A stretch of DNA of 64,000 nt. Source: Grammothele lineata. Lineage: Eukaryota > Basidiomycota > Agaricomycetes > Polyporales > Polyporaceae. Position 1 is the stretch's first letter. Each line of letters opens with the position of its first letter. Below the pieces are notes generated by a model. The model was not told the DNA's origin, searched no databases, and saw only the letters and a list, made by a program, of their open reading frames with translations. Where the stretch lies: NCBI GenBank assembly GCA_002150815.3, contig NDFF03000138.1, forward strand, positions 124,001 to 188,000, read 5' to 3'. A program made the position numbers and the translations under genes. This document shows, piece after piece, positions 12,402-25,007 of this stretch.

Positions 12402-15400
12402 TATACAGCTTTAGGGTGAAGTCTACAGGAGAAGAGGGATGGCCATGCGTCGCAGGCACGAGGAAGTCAGCACGCGTTGCAGCACTCGACTGCGAGAGAG
12501 ACCCACGGAACGTGTCGCGCCAGGAATGCTGGGCGAGCGTGTGGAAGGAAAGGGGGCCTCGGTAAGGCTGCGGCGAAGGAAGAAGAGGCAAAGAAGCGGG
12601 GCATGTCGCGTGGGCCGAGCGAGGGTGTATAAGACATGATCGGGGATCATAACAACAAGTCCTCAACGAGCGTCAACGCGCCCGCGCCTCTCCATCGCCG
12701 CCCGCGTCCTGGGACCCCGGAACCCCTAGCGCGCCCATCTCAGATCGCGTGCTATTGCTTGCGTTCCCGCCACCTCGCTCCCGGTGCGGTCTTTGCACTC
12801 AACGACTTTGATAGAGTAGTCTCACTGCCTACGTGCTGGTCTCTGTACACAACTAGTTCACATTATACACATCTAGCATCCCAAGTTCAGTGAATGTTTG
12901 GCGCTCTCCTCCTAGAGAGCCGCGATCCGAGCCTACGACAACACCGCCTATCCTGATGTCTGTGCTCTCCCCGGCGGTCCCGCGTACCTCATGGGTTCCA
13001 TGATCTGCCAATTTGTCTGGTAGCGCGCATGGAGAGCACGGTTTCTATTCGGGCAATGGAACGATCTCAGCTCATGCGTTGAACTCACTGTGCGCGTGTA
13101 TCGCGATGGGTGAACCACCTCCCCTGCTCGAAGACAGGATGGGCAACATATCCCAGTTCGCGCCAGACAGTGAAGTTCCGAGCACCTGTACGTCAAACGA
13201 GCGTGCACTTGGCACACAGCCGTCAGGAGCTGAGATGAAATAACGTCACCCTATTGCGCCCGATCGAGTCGACCGCTGGCTCGAGCTTCGAAATACTGAA
13301 CGCTTACTGTGCAAGCTCTGCCTCAAACTGCCGTACATGTTCTGGCTAGTCTTCATTACGACGTAGCCGCAGCATATACGCGCGCTATCCTTGTAGATGA
13401 AGTGGTGTCATTATTAGGAGAGTTTGGCTGGATGAGGAGTTAGCATTCGATACCATGCCGCGTGTAATCGAGCACATGGAGCCGCACTGCCAACAGGAGT
13501 ACGGGTAGCCACCCTCTAGCGAAACACAGTACGAAGATCATGCGTCAGTCACTGCTGTAATTCTGCAATCACGCACAGCTCTGAATGAAGTGACCCTGTT
13601 CCAAGTCGCGAGTTCACAGAAGGCTAGCGCGCGCTTTGAGCAGTATCCAGCACCGTCAACTTCAAGTTCAGGCTATGTCGCAGGATGGTGAGCGCGGGTA
13701 ACACGCAGCCACCACACGCCCACTTGACTGACGACCCTCCCGATCTGTCAACACCACACTGATAAGTATTGAGTTCCCAACTGACTGCGGTGGTCGAGTT
13801 GCGCCCCCCACTAGTCTCAACTGGAAGGGCTGACGTGTACTCTAATGCGCCTGAGGTACGATGCGCAGTGCTTCGGGGTCCCAGCGTAGACAGAGTTAGG
13901 CTCCGGGACTCCAAGCTTCAAGCTTCAAGTTCCAAGTGCCTCGTCTTACTGGCCATGGCCACTTAAAGATGGCGAGTGACCAGAACCACACGGAGCCGCA
14001 TGCCTGGGGGATCCTCTAGTCCATACGCGTACTACGCGTCGGGCGCAAACGTAGCCCATAGTGGGCGTTGAGCGCGCACTTATCAGCTTCTACTCGCGCA
14101 GAACGACGTATCGTTCTGCCTCCGCATTCAATTTGTAATGAAGGATGTGGTCTTGAGACCCGCACGCGAGGGAGTGGAGCACGACTTGTGGGCCTGGGCG
14201 GGGGCAGCGCAGGGGATAGAAGCGTACTGCATGCTCTGGAGAAGGCTTCGTGAACGAGCTTCGTGTGTTCATATTACGAGAACGCTCACCTGCTCAGGGC
14301 TTAAGAAGCTGGAAAGGCCTTCGTAGGCTCCGTGCGGGCCCGAACACGAGAAGTTCGGGGGCTCGGGGCCGTGTTAGAATGCTGGATGAGATGGCAGGCA
14401 AGGTTTTGCTCGTGCCTCTGCACGAGAGGCGGTGGACTGCGGACGTCTGAGGTTCGACCATCAGTACTTCGGACGTCATTGGACGATACTGCGTGAACCT
14501 ACGGTAGGGCCGAAAGTTCAGAACTCACTGATGATAATCTTCTCGCGCTGCGTGCATTCTCTCCCAACGTCCGCACCACCAGCCAACAATCAGAACCCCA
14601 CATTTGAACCGCAACTCCAACATCCTGTGGTCAACGAAGCCTACAGTCGACTCGGATACGAAGACACCGCCATTAGACTGACCGCGCAAGACACACGCCC
14701 GATCACTTAGCGCCCGATCAACGTAGACCACCAGTACGCCCCTCCCCGAGCTATGCACGATCGGTCAATAGGGAGAGCCTCTCGGCGGAAGATGACGCTC
14801 AGGGTCTAGCGACAGCCCCGCCCAAGCCGGCGACGGTGGGTCGATTGTCTCGCTGAGCACCGCAGGGAGGGGGGCGCGCCGTCCGACGGCGGGCGGTGAC
14901 GCGGCTCCTATCGTGCCACGCGGGGTCGGTGCTCTGCGAGACAAGCTTGGCCCTTGCACGTTGCACCGCGCTCGGGCCAGGGGGTTTATCGATTACTTGT
15001 GAGTTGTGACGGGGCGGGACCCATGGCACTCTTGGCGGCCGGGCGGAAACAAGAGCTTTCGGGGATATCGCGCCTAGGTGCGGGCCGAGGTGATGCTGTG
15101 GGCACATGGGGGGTTCTAGAGAACTCCGCGCCGTGCGCGCGCTGCAGGACTTGGGCGGGGTACAGTATTGCTCGACCCTCCGAGTGAGCGTGCGGTGGAA
15201 GAGCAGCGTGAAGAGGGTGCGGGCGCGGTCCTGATGCCGCCCAGTTCGAATCCTAGGAGGAGGCGACGTGAAGGCTTCCTTCGTCTAGTGGTTCAGCCGC
15301 CCCGGGATATGTGGTCTCCGGTGACAGAGAACGCATCGCCTTTGACCTTGGGGTTAGCTGAATTCTGCCTACCGCATAATAAGAACGCTGCTTCTGACAC

Positions 15401-16338
15401 GAACGTCTTGACATGTAAGCCGCGAAAGTGGCGCACTCTGTAGTGCTCCACTTGTCATCGCAAACCCTCGCTGCCCGTGCCGTACCCGAAAGCGCTGGGA
15501 CATGGCCAACAGCACCTCAGCGCGCACATCAGGGCCTCCGACGGTGTGCTGCGGCGACGAATCCCAAGTCCCGAGCCCGCGCCGGAGATGCATCCGCGTC
15601 TCGCGCCCACCCCCTGCGCGCCTGTCGATGGACATCAAATTCGCGAGGAGGAAGGCGCTCCGGGGCGGTCGGGCATCAGCCACCACGAAGCGCCAGCGAG
15701 GTCGACCTTCGGGGTTTGCACATAGCGGACTTGCAGTGAGGGAAAGGGTATGAAAGGGGGGAAATGGCTGCTCTAGAATTACGTTGAGGAGTGCAAACTC
15801 AATGGACGAGTCCAAATCTATTGGGGTAAACAAGGATGAGTTAGTATAAGGCTTGAAAAGATGTGATGGTTCTCGTCGGACTCACTAACGGCACGTAAAT
15901 CATGCAAGTCGGCGTGTTTACTGGTGAACGCGCCCGCTGGTTGCGACACGCCCGTTGTAGATATACTCGCTACGCTGATGGTAATGATGGGGACCTTTCT
16001 GCATCACCACGGGCGGGAGGATGGGACAAGTCACAACCCACCGCCAAAATGGATTGGATCACAGCCACTTGGGGAATAGGACAACAAAGAGGGGCTTGAC
16101 AGTTTTATGCATAACACATACGAATAGTCCCTATAACACTTGTCAGAAAAGCCATTTCAGCTGAGGGTGGCGGCATACCTAGATAAAACATCATGGGTGT
16201 GGCGATGTACAGTGCGTGTAAATCAACATGTATAATGAAGAAGTATGATCGAGAGGGGCGGGGAATGTCGTATTACCGAGAACCATACAACGTCGTATGC
16301 GCTTCATCAAACCTCCATGACTGGGAAGGGCTTGAACA
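12402..16338. other. Gene-poor stretch, no supported gene
   Basis: About 3.9 kb. The first 250 bases are the pepsin-like gene's 5' UTR and promoter. The remainder holds only short ORFs on both strands that match nothing I recognise. The longest is a minus ORF at 15833-15369 whose first 30 residues (DLDSSIEFALLNVILEQPF) look protein-like; it may be a decayed exon. A tRNA-like 5' half (CGTCTAGTGGTT) near 15283 has no convincing 3' half. A short direct repeat of CTTCAAG occurs at 13915-13930. Confidence 0.5.
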
Positions 16339-17766
16339 TCACCTGATTTTCGCTACCTGCCCATCCTCGAGACGACGGCGCCGTGTAGGGACACTGTCGT
16401 CATCCTGCGCTCCTTTCCACGGCTTTTCGTTCCACTCTTGAGGTGCGGGTAGGTATCCGTGAGCTCCATGGTAGGCTACGGCAGGAGGAAGAGGATACTG
16501 GGGAATGTGTGGAGGTGGATGGTACGTGGAGGGGTCGACTCGAGAGCGGAATAGCATGATGATCGAGTTAACGAATAGAGTCATGAACGCGAGAGACGCA
16601 ATGCCGAATATCTGGTATATGCACTCGCCGTCAACTCCCCGACGCTGCATGATAGTGGACTCTCACTCACCAGGGTTTTCCAACTGATCTGCTCTACGAA
16701 GGAGTTGATGACCTCGCCGATGACCTCGAGGCTAATCTTTGCGCGCCCAACTTTCGATGGATCGCGGTTCATGCACGTTTCCCAGATGGCACACTGAGCA
16801 GCCATGGCCGGTATTCTCCCCTCGGAACATAGGTTCGTCCTGTACGCAAGTGCGCACTGGGCGATGTCTTGAACAATGTCCATGGAGTACTCCGCTACGC
16901 GATGCTCGACGTCGCGTTGGATGGTGAGGATGAATTGCACGGTGAGGTACACTGCTATTGCGGCAAGAGAACCGTTGAAGAACACTTGCACGTATCTGTC
17001 ACGGCGCGAATATTGAGAACAGCTGGGAAGAAGCTGAATATTTGAACGGACTCACCCCAGAAGACGGAATGGTAGGTCGGACTGGGCCCCCGGACCGGCC
17101 ATATTCAATGTGTAATGGTTTGTGGTCTTCTGTGTGACAGGCCCATACGATCCCTCGTCACCGTCGCTTTCGGCAGCACTGCTGTCCTCGTCATCCACAC
17201 GCGAGCGGTGCCGACGAACCTGGCTCCGTTCTCTGCCATTCCGCCTTTTATACACTCTGCGCAGCGCGCCGACCGCTAACGACCTCTCGCCCTCGTCGCT
17301 TGCCTCCTTCTCCTTCTCCCTCTCTTTCGCTTTGTCTGGAGATGGCCCATGGGGACTCGAATCGGCCATGTCGACGTCGTTGAGCTCAGGCTGAGGAAAC
17401 CTGATGGGAGTAGGCATCGCAGACGGGGGAGCCCATGCGGGTGAATGTGGGGTGTGGGGTGCGGGCTCGCGGAACAAGAAAGGGACATTGGCGTTAGGTC
17501 CAAAGCGTGGCCAATTTGGTGTACTGGGATTCGGAAAGGTCGGCGTGGATGGGTTGACCTCGGTAATGGTACCTAGCACAGGATGAGCATGCTAGACTCG
17601 AGGGCGTGTGACATCAGAGGTTGGTACCGCCCACAGGTTACATGGGCGACACCTCTACAACAGTTAACCACTCACGCTTTCTGGGCGTATGAGGATTTTC
17701 TTGTTCGGAGGTCGCCCATACAGGTTTCTGATTACTGCTGGGTCGCGATGTGAACTCAAAATCCAT
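16339..17766 (-). CDS. BRL1: Brl1/Brr6-family nuclear envelope protein
   Basis: Integral nuclear-envelope protein of the Brr6_like_C_C family (di-sulfide bridge nucleocytoplasmic transport domain), needed in yeasts for nuclear pore assembly and membrane lipid balance. Seen: start at 17766 (MDFEFTSRPSSNQKPVWATS) in a 91-base first exon (17766-17676); an intron to 17573; a second exon with a Pro/Ser-rich, then charged, disordered region (KAKEREKEKEASDEGERS); a first membrane helix (GSLAAIAVYLTVQFILTI); a lumenal segment with four Cys in the family spacing (QCALAYRTNLCSEG, then QCAIWETC); a second helix (IASLAFMTLFVNSIIMLF); and a Pro-rich basic tail ending EDGQVAKIR at 16339. Introns within the transmembrane part lie near 17055-16995 and 16680-16625. 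Length and layout fit the family. It is divergently paired with CLPP. Confidence 0.92.
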
Positions 17767-18088
17767 GGGTGTCTCCGTCGACCTCTCCGTACGTATGCGG
17801 TTCATCGTGGCGCTTCGTTGAGCCTATGCTCGTATATTCGTATCAGCTGGCAGGAGAGGTATGTGCAGGTCTAGCCGAGGGCAAAGATAGGCCCGGGTGG
17901 TGGTTGACGAAGGAGTTTCGTTCTGCTTGCTCTGAGTCTCTGCGTGGCTCGCCCGTAGCGCGCAAACGCGTGAGTCACGTGAACGTGGCCGACCAAACGC
18001 GCGCCTATTTTTCGCGTCGCCGTTGACGCCGTCGGCCGCGTTGTCGACGGCTTTGAACACGACCTTGAGAACATTCTCGCCGGCAACG
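17767..18088. promoter_or_regulatory. Bidirectional promoter between BRL1 and CLPP, with TCACGTGA E-box
   Basis: The start codons of two divergent genes are only 322 bp apart, so their promoters overlap. A perfect palindrome TCACGTGA lies at 17975-17982. Its CACGTG core is the binding site of bHLH factors of the Cbf1/Tye7/SREBP type in fungi. Which gene it controls cannot be told from sequence. Confidence 0.55.
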
Positions 18089-19179
18089 ATGTCCTTTGCT
18101 CTCAAACATGCCTCAAAACGACTCTCTGCATGTCTCAAGTCTCGAAATCCCCCCTTTGCTACACATTCTAGGCGGCTTCATCCACTCGCAGCAGACTGGA
18201 GCGGACTCGCGGGACATGCGCATCCCGTAACAGCCAACCTCGTACCTATTGTCATTGAGCAGACAGTACGTGTAACTGTACTGCCACTCTTTGTTGCACC
18301 TCATGGTAGCTCTCACAGGGGAGAGGGGAGAGAAGCTATGATATTTTCTCGCGACTGCTCCGAGAACGCGTGATTATGTTGTATGGACCGGTGAGTGCGA
18401 CGCATTTTTACTAGCAGGCACGGAGAATCATGCTTGTTAGATCAGGGACACGGACTCCGCTCTCGTAGTGGCACAACTGCTTTTCCTGGAGGCAGAAGAG
18501 ACGTCCAAACCCATCCATGTTTACATCAATTCTCCTGGAGGTAGTGTAACGGCTGGTTTGGCCATTTATGACACGGTGAGTAGCCCTTGAACGTATCTAT
18601 GAGAGTTGAAATTCATACATCTATGCGCAGATGCAATATGTCTCGTCCCCCATCCACACCTACTGCGTCGGTCAAGCGTGCTCAATGGGCTCCTTGCTAC
18701 TCGCCGCCGGAGAGAAAGGGAAACGACACGCACTTCCACATTCCAGCATTATGATCCATCGTATGTTCCTTGTATCCGCATGGGGATTTGAAGTTGACGG
18801 GGCTCCTGATGTGGGATGTCAGAACCCTCTGGTGGCGCTTCGGGACAAGCTAGCGACATCGCTATCCATGCAAAAGAGATTCTACGAGTACGCGAAGTGC
18901 TCACAGGGATTTACCAGAAGCACTGCGCGAAGGATGGCGAGTCCGTTCAAGCAGGACTGGACCGATTCCGTGCGTTCAATCAAAGGTTGACGTTGCCGTA
19001 TGACTGATGTTGTCCACCTTTCAGAAACTGCCCTCGAGCGAGACTACTTTATGACTGGTCAGTGTACTGAAATGACCCGTTTGTAAGATATACTGAAACG
19101 TTTTTCAGCACAAGAGGCGCTTGAATTCGGAATAGTTGACAGAGTGCTAGAAAGGCGTCCTAAAATGGAGAATGTCTAG
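18089..19179 (+). CDS. CLPP: ATP-dependent Clp protease proteolytic subunit, mitochondrial
   Basis: Serine peptidase that forms the two-ring ClpP chamber in the mitochondrial matrix and degrades proteins fed by a ClpX-type ATPase. Seen: ATG at 18089; a basic, Ser/Arg-rich targeting presequence ([20 protein letters not shown]); then [46 protein letters not shown], catalytic Ser in [16 protein letters not shown], catalytic His in [15 protein letters not shown], catalytic Asp in LERDYFMT, and the end [22 protein letters not shown]. Introns: 18266-18309, 18391-18440, 18576-18630 and 18761-18822, with two more before ALERDYF and inside MTAQEAL. All phases join cleanly. All three catalytic residues are present and the length is normal. 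Budding yeast lacks this gene; basidiomycetes keep it. Confidence 0.95.
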
Positions 19180-22100
19180 GTTTCGTGACACAGATGCTCT
19201 AATAACGTACTTTTCTTGCCCTTACTCGAGGTGTGACACCCGGATGGATGTCTTATATAGGGAATCATCATGCGCAGGAATGGATAGCATGTTAATATGG
19301 TAACCGGTAAGTTATTCCTGCTCCGAGGGTTTGAATTATGACTGACTCTCATCAACTGGCAGATGGCCCAAGAGATGTGCTTGCTTTCGTACTCGTCGCT
19401 TTCGATTTGAGGTGTCCAGCGGTTGCGCGTACCCCCCGGCCGATATGCGTCACGCCGGCAAATCCGCCATGAAGGTCTGCTGATGACGCATAGGGCTTTG
19501 ACTATGATGGAAGGTGCGCCCCGCACCGACTGAAGTGCCGTGCGAAAACCCTTTCCTCGTCTCCGGCATGTACAGTCCAGTCGACCAGTTCGATCTCAAG
19601 ACACTCTAGTAAGGCACTGGGCAAATCGGGTCATGGACCGGCCAATGTCCTACTTCTCAACACCAGGCTTTCAAGAGGTGATAATCTAGCCACCTTGTTT
19701 CCGATCTGATGTTCATGACCCGCACAGGCAGGGTCGATATACAGGGAAACCTCACAAAAAAGGACTCGTCGTGTGGCCGACGGAGGGAGGCTTTGCGCTG
19801 TCCTTCTGACTTTGCTCTCGAATAGACCCTTGCGGCCCCTCCTCCGAGGACCCGTACGCCCATCCTCTCACATGCGAAGGTTACGGGCACAGTGTGGGAG
19901 GCTGACATCGGAGTCGCAATGGTACAGTCTTCCGGAACCACGTATGAATAGAAGTGAACCGCATGACTGAACGTCGTGCATTTACATCCTCGTACGAAGC
20001 CACCTTGCTGAGTACGCACGGCATGAAGCGTCTGCAAGCATGATCGCTCACTTTTCGTCCAGAGGCGCACGCTCGTCACCTTGGCGTTCAGGCGCTGATC
20101 GGCGGAGATCGCCCATTATGAAGGGCTACTCGGAAGTACTTCGATCTAATCCCACGGCCTGAACAACGACCGAGGGTATGAGAATGTGACCAGCAAGCTC
20201 GTGTCTTCGTCAATGTGTTTGCGTTCTGTCGCCTGGACCGGGCATTGGAATCGGCTTACTTTCGCTTCCGTTCACCGCACCGACGGCCATTCAAGATGCC
20301 ATAACAACTTCCTCCTCACGCCGTCCTTCGATAGAATATCATGAGAAGCCGATACAATTCTATTTGTGCCGCTGCTACGCAACTTTCCGTCCAACGCGCC
20401 TCTCCCATACCATTCCAGAGAGCGTAGGTTTAGTTCCGTCGATAACGCCGCAGAAGTGCATTTCCGCCCGTGCTGTAGTGAGTGCTTCGCTCATTCGGGC
20501 ACGCCGGTTAGCTCATCTGGTTCCTGCGTGCCATACCTCAGGGACCGATCTACGGCTTGGGTTCGATCTCACGCACTCACATGGCTGTTCTCATGGCCCT
20601 GCGAGGCGGGGCCTGAGCGTGTTTCTGACCTATATACTCACGGCATCCGAGGGCGCCTTTGGAGTCTATGATGACCACGGGTGCGTCCAACTTGGTTTGC
20701 ACCTGTGATGTGACGCGATTTAATCGCCCTTCAAACTCCGCGTGCCACTGATTTCGCCGTATATTCAGTTCTGCTGCAAGTTCCTCACCATTTAAATGCG
20801 GTAGGATCCTGGATACATCATAATCTACTTCAGGACAGGTGGTGATGGGAAGGCCCGCGAAGGTGTCGCCGAAAGCGCCAGACTCGACATATGTGCACAT
20901 GCTACCCGACATCCGGATCGATGTACACGTTAGTGACTGTCGGATGAGATTGATAGAGCCTTCACATACTTACTTTCTTCTACGTGTAAGGATATAAGTA
21001 TCCCTCAAAGGCTCCAATAGCTCTGTAACAGTATGATTTCGGGAATAGCTCATTCCGTCGCGCCCGCGATGTCCCTCTCGTCAGGCTATGCATGCGCTCA
21101 AACCCTCACCAAGCTGACGATAGATCACCAGAACCAGTGACGCCTCATCTACGTAGATCTAATGAAGAAGAATGGTCTTTGACGAAGGAGGCCACCTCAC
21201 GCGGCACGCTGCCCTCGCAATTTGTATACGGCAGCCCCGCGGCACATGGTGGTCTAGTTAACTGTATACCGACGAGCGCAGGTGCGTACCAGTACTTGGG
21301 CTCGACCGCGCCTTCCCGATAAGGACGAAGGTGTGCTTATACCTCATTCCAGATAATTGTGAATCCCCCGGACGAGAAATCGGCGAATCCGTAATAATGG
21401 GTCTCAACTACTCCATACAAGCGGCCCGCTCAAACTTCTAGTGGCGAAGCCGGTACACACCGCGCAACCCCTCCGGATTTGATGCGTGCTCACGCAGCAC
21501 TGCAAGGTTCTGGCGGCGACTGGCATCTCACGGCACCCCTCGTAGCTGGATGGCGCGCTGTTCGAAAACTTGGCCCACTGACCCGTGCCTTCCTCGCGCT
21601 CTGCGCCCCCCGCGCTTAGTTGTTTCCCTGCAAGGAACTCGCGAAAGATACCGAATGGAGCCTGGAGGGCATGCCGAGAACAGGAATACGTTCGGCCTCC
21701 ATGCGGTGGGAAGCAGCGATCGCTGGCTGTAGGTCCTATCTTGATCTTTCCCCGTCTTAGGATGATGTAGCTGCCATCCGCAGTCTGTTCAGTGTAGACC
21801 TCGAGACATACATAACCCGTGTACACAACCCCGAACACCGGACTATCCCCCATCCCAAGCTCTTTGCCAGTAAGTCTGATGTTCTGCAGCTCCATCATGA
21901 CTGTAGACATCAGACCCATTGCAGTAAGTCCTCGGACCGAACGTAAGTTCGTCAGACATTAGAGGTTATATGGCAGAATACCCACAGACAGTGCTAGCTG
22001 CGACTCTGGAGGCCCTGAAATCACACCATGTGTCGTAACGAATCATCATTTGAACTCTTTATGAACGTAGCGTGTTCCCGCGGGTAGAATGGTAAGTTCT

Positions 22101-22837
22101 GTCGTTGACCATCTCGTACAGCTAAGAATTCAGTGTCTACAGAAAAGCTGAGACTCTAAAGTTCTTCTACATCCGCAACCTTGCAACACAGGCCGACACT
22201 GATAGTGCGTACGCCACCGCGTAGTCGGCGGAAATCCGTGTGCGTCGCGATCGGAATGCGGGGATGAAGATGGCTCCTGAAGACGTTTGCTAAAACGTTT
22301 CCGGTGTAACCCGCTTCAATCGCATCTGCAGCGCGCCCACAATCGCTCATACGGCGCGGGGAAGGCCAATCATGCAACAAGATTCGCCTCGCCGGATGAG
22401 GTAGCGCTCTCCGGAGGTCAGCTGCTGTGTTGCGTGGTCGATGCCCCTCGCGCTAATCGGCGCCACACCTCCTTCGAAATGCGGGGTAGGCGCCGGCGAT
22501 GCGCCTTGCGCTTGCTTCCGCCCGCCCGAAAGTTACAACATAGGTGAAACCGGAGTAAGACGGCCAGGTTCCGCGCCTCCATCTCCAGGCCCGACCCGTC
22601 CGGTGAATCGCGACACCACAGCTTCCCGGCACGAACGAGCGAAGTAGGAGCCCATTCTTCGCCGGACGAATGGACGCGCCAGCCACATCTTTGGATCCGT
22701 GGTGGACCGTTGAACGGAAAGGGGCGCCCGGCTGAATATAATATTCATGAACGCTGAAGGGCACGCCGTTCTTTCCCCTCTCGGTCCCCTCTGGCACGGT
22801 CTTGAGTATGCCTGTCCCCTCTTTCTCGTTCGGAATC
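19180..22837. other. Gene-poor stretch with possible decayed coding remnants
   Basis: About 3.7 kb between CLPP and the first DUF6534 gene. No gene is supported. Several short minus-strand ORFs look somewhat protein-like (20912-20577, residues such as LPHLNGEELAAELNIRRNQW; 21919-21770, FGVVYTGYVCLEVYTEQT). They match no family I know and could be remnants of a gene broken by mutation. A tRNA-like segment is listed separately. The last few hundred bases must include the promoter of the DUF6534 gene. Confidence 0.45.
20503..20575 (+). repeat. tRNA-like segment, possible SINE head or tRNA remnant
   Basis: The segment has an A-box-like GTTAGCTCATCTGGTT (from about 20511) and a B-box-like GGGTTCGATC (about 20564). 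It resembles the GTTAGCTCAGTTGGTT...GTTCGATC pattern of elongator tRNAs, but the spacing is about six bases longer and the arms do not pair cleanly. It is therefore not a functional tRNA. A tRNA-derived SINE head or pseudogene is the best reading. No target-site duplication or A/T tail was identified. Confidence 0.4.
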
Positions 22838-25007
22838 ATGGACGCAGCCACCGGTCCCAGTACATCGCCAGTAGTTTTCAACCACCCTCCTCCGCCCGTG
22901 TTGATAGGTGGCTTGATCGCTCTCTTGTGAGTTCAGCGTGATGGGGAATTCGCGCGGTCACTCATCCCCGTGTGATTGGCAGTCTTTCGGGCGCAGTGTT
23001 CATGCAAGTTGTGGTCTACTCTCAAATGTATCCGTTGGACCTCCTGAGAACGAAATGCATTGTACGTACAGTCCTCTCAACATAAGGCGTCCTGAGGCGT
23101 TGTGACTAATAGACTATTTCCTAGGTCCTGGCCATCTGGTTAGTGAGCTTCAAGTCAATGATGCTTCGCCCGTTCATCTTCTCCGCTTTCCAGGATCCTT
23201 GATATCGTGCACTCTTCGATGGTTTGCGTAGCAAATTGGGAGATGCTCATCCAAGACTACGGGGAAGTGAGCACACTAGACCACATACAATGGCAAGTCA
23301 TTCTGTCAATCAAATCGACGTCGTTCTAACGCGAACGTCACATTAGGGCGATACCCGTACGCAACACCTCTTTCGTTCAGTACTTATTCTGACTTTCCTT
23401 TTCGCAACTAAGATTACAATCGCCCTCACAGTGAGTTCATGTCTGGCGTATATCTGACGGGTACTGATACTTCCGAAGGCGATCACTACTGTCATCGTTC
23501 ATTGGTAAGAACGAACATGATCAATACACCATCAATCCACTGATCCACTATTCGGGTAGCTTCTTCATTCATCGAATCTTCAAGTGTAAGTTTTCCGTTT
23601 GACATGTACATGCTGTCATTTTATGAACTGCCCTAGTGAGCCGGGGAAACTGGTATATTACCATTCCGCTGGTGCGTGAATGTGACATCTGAAAATAGAT
23701 CATGAATTGATCAATACCTTCTCAGACGGCACTTGCATTGCTACGAGTGGGTAAGCAACAACCATTCAACTCGCTGCTCATGAGAATAATGAGGTGGCTC
23801 GTCGCCTCGACGTAGGGTCCGCCTTCGGTGAGTTCGGACACCCTTTCGTGAATACCAAAGGAGAGAAAGCTGACATATGGAATCCAGTGACAACCGGAGA
23901 AATGTATGCATCGTGGCATTGATTTTGAGCTCGCTCTAACTCGTGTTGGTACAGGCTTCGCCTCCAGCATTACTCCCAGTTCGTAGCACAGTACAACGTA
24001 GGTCTCTCGAAGGCACACACACAACGCTTCTCCTAAAACACGACTACAGTACATCTTCACGCTTGGACTGGCCACCTCCGCGACAGTCGACATTCTCATC
24101 ACCCTCACACTCTGTTACTATCTTAGACAGAAACGCCCTGAATTTCCCAGGTGAGAAGTCCCCCCAATCATAGCTATGTCGTGCTTACGATTGTCCATAG
24201 AATTCACCATATGGTTGACGTACTGACTTTGTACACAGTCGAAAATGGTGCCCTTACGTGGTACGTACATTACTTAGCACTTGGCAGGGCGAGTTTTGTC
24301 CTCACAGCACTCCTTCTGTTAGTCTCGCCACCGCACTCTCGCTCTTCTTCGTACGTGGACCCTTTCGTGTCAGACCATCCTTTTAACGTTCACTTCACGC
24401 ATCAGTGGCTGTTCATGAGGGGGAATTTTGTCTTCCTCGGCATGCACCTGGCAATCAACAAGCGTACGTTGTCTAGTATGTCATCATTTTCCGACAATCT
24501 CTGATATGGGCAATCACAGTTTATGCGAATTCTTTCCTCGCGAGGTGGGCGCGGCTGTGTTAAACAACACTATCTGGTTATTGATTGGGTTTTCAGTCTC
24601 AACGCAAGGAAGTCAATAGCAAACCGCGTTAACGGGTCAAGCAATGAGCGATACCCACTTCCAGTGATGCTACCACAGAGCCCTACGACGAGCCCGCGCC
24701 ATTTTGTGAGCTGGTTTCTAGCGTGTGTCCTTTGATGACAGCCCTTGCTCACTTTCGCTCTACGTACAGCCTCGGGATATCAGCTCGGGCAGCAAGGTTA
24801 GCTATTCAAAGGCGCTTGGCTGGGTCAAACGGTATCTCACCTCGCTCCCTCCCCTTCCTGCATCAGCCAATGCACGTCCAGGTCACTATCGACGTCGAGC
24901 GCACTATCCAGCGCGACAGCGTCATCCGTGAATCGCCCCCTGAGTCCGATCTCGGAGACCCGCGCAAATCGGACGTCACAGTCGCATCGAACGATTTGAA
25001 ACGGTGA
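22838..25007 (+). CDS. DUF6534-family multi-pass membrane protein, copy A
   Basis: Member of the agaricomycete-expanded DUF6534 family, predicted seven-helix membrane proteins of unknown function. Seen: ATG at 22838 (MDAATGPSTSPVVFNHPPPP); exon 1 to 22926; helix 1 (VLIGGLIALFLSGAVFMQVV) followed by YSQMYPLDLLRTKCI; then SSMVCVANWEMLIQDYGE, the RGNWYITIPL loop, TLGLATSATVDILITLTLCY, MVDVLTLYTVENGALT, FLGMHLAINKLYANSFLASL with NARKS, and a hydrophilic tail (MHVQVTIDVERTIQRDSV) ending DLKR at 25007. The LYANSFLASLNARKS stretch near the end is a family hallmark. Many small introns, roughly a dozen, split the gene and every junction I followed keeps the frame, so it is probably intact. It is followed by a related tandem copy about 1 kb downstream. 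Confidence 0.85.

Noticed and set aside
15277..15325. tRNA-like 5' half (CGTCTAGTGGTT)
   Set aside because: No matching B box or T arm at the right distance, and no cloverleaf can be drawn.
15369..15833. 154-residue minus ORF
   Set aside because: Only the first 30 residues look like protein, there is no start context, and no homologue is recognised; possibly an old exon remnant.
22453..22881. 142-residue minus ORF ending in the DUF6534 copy A start region
   Set aside because: It overlaps the start of a well supported plus-strand gene and matches no family, although its composition is fairly protein-like.
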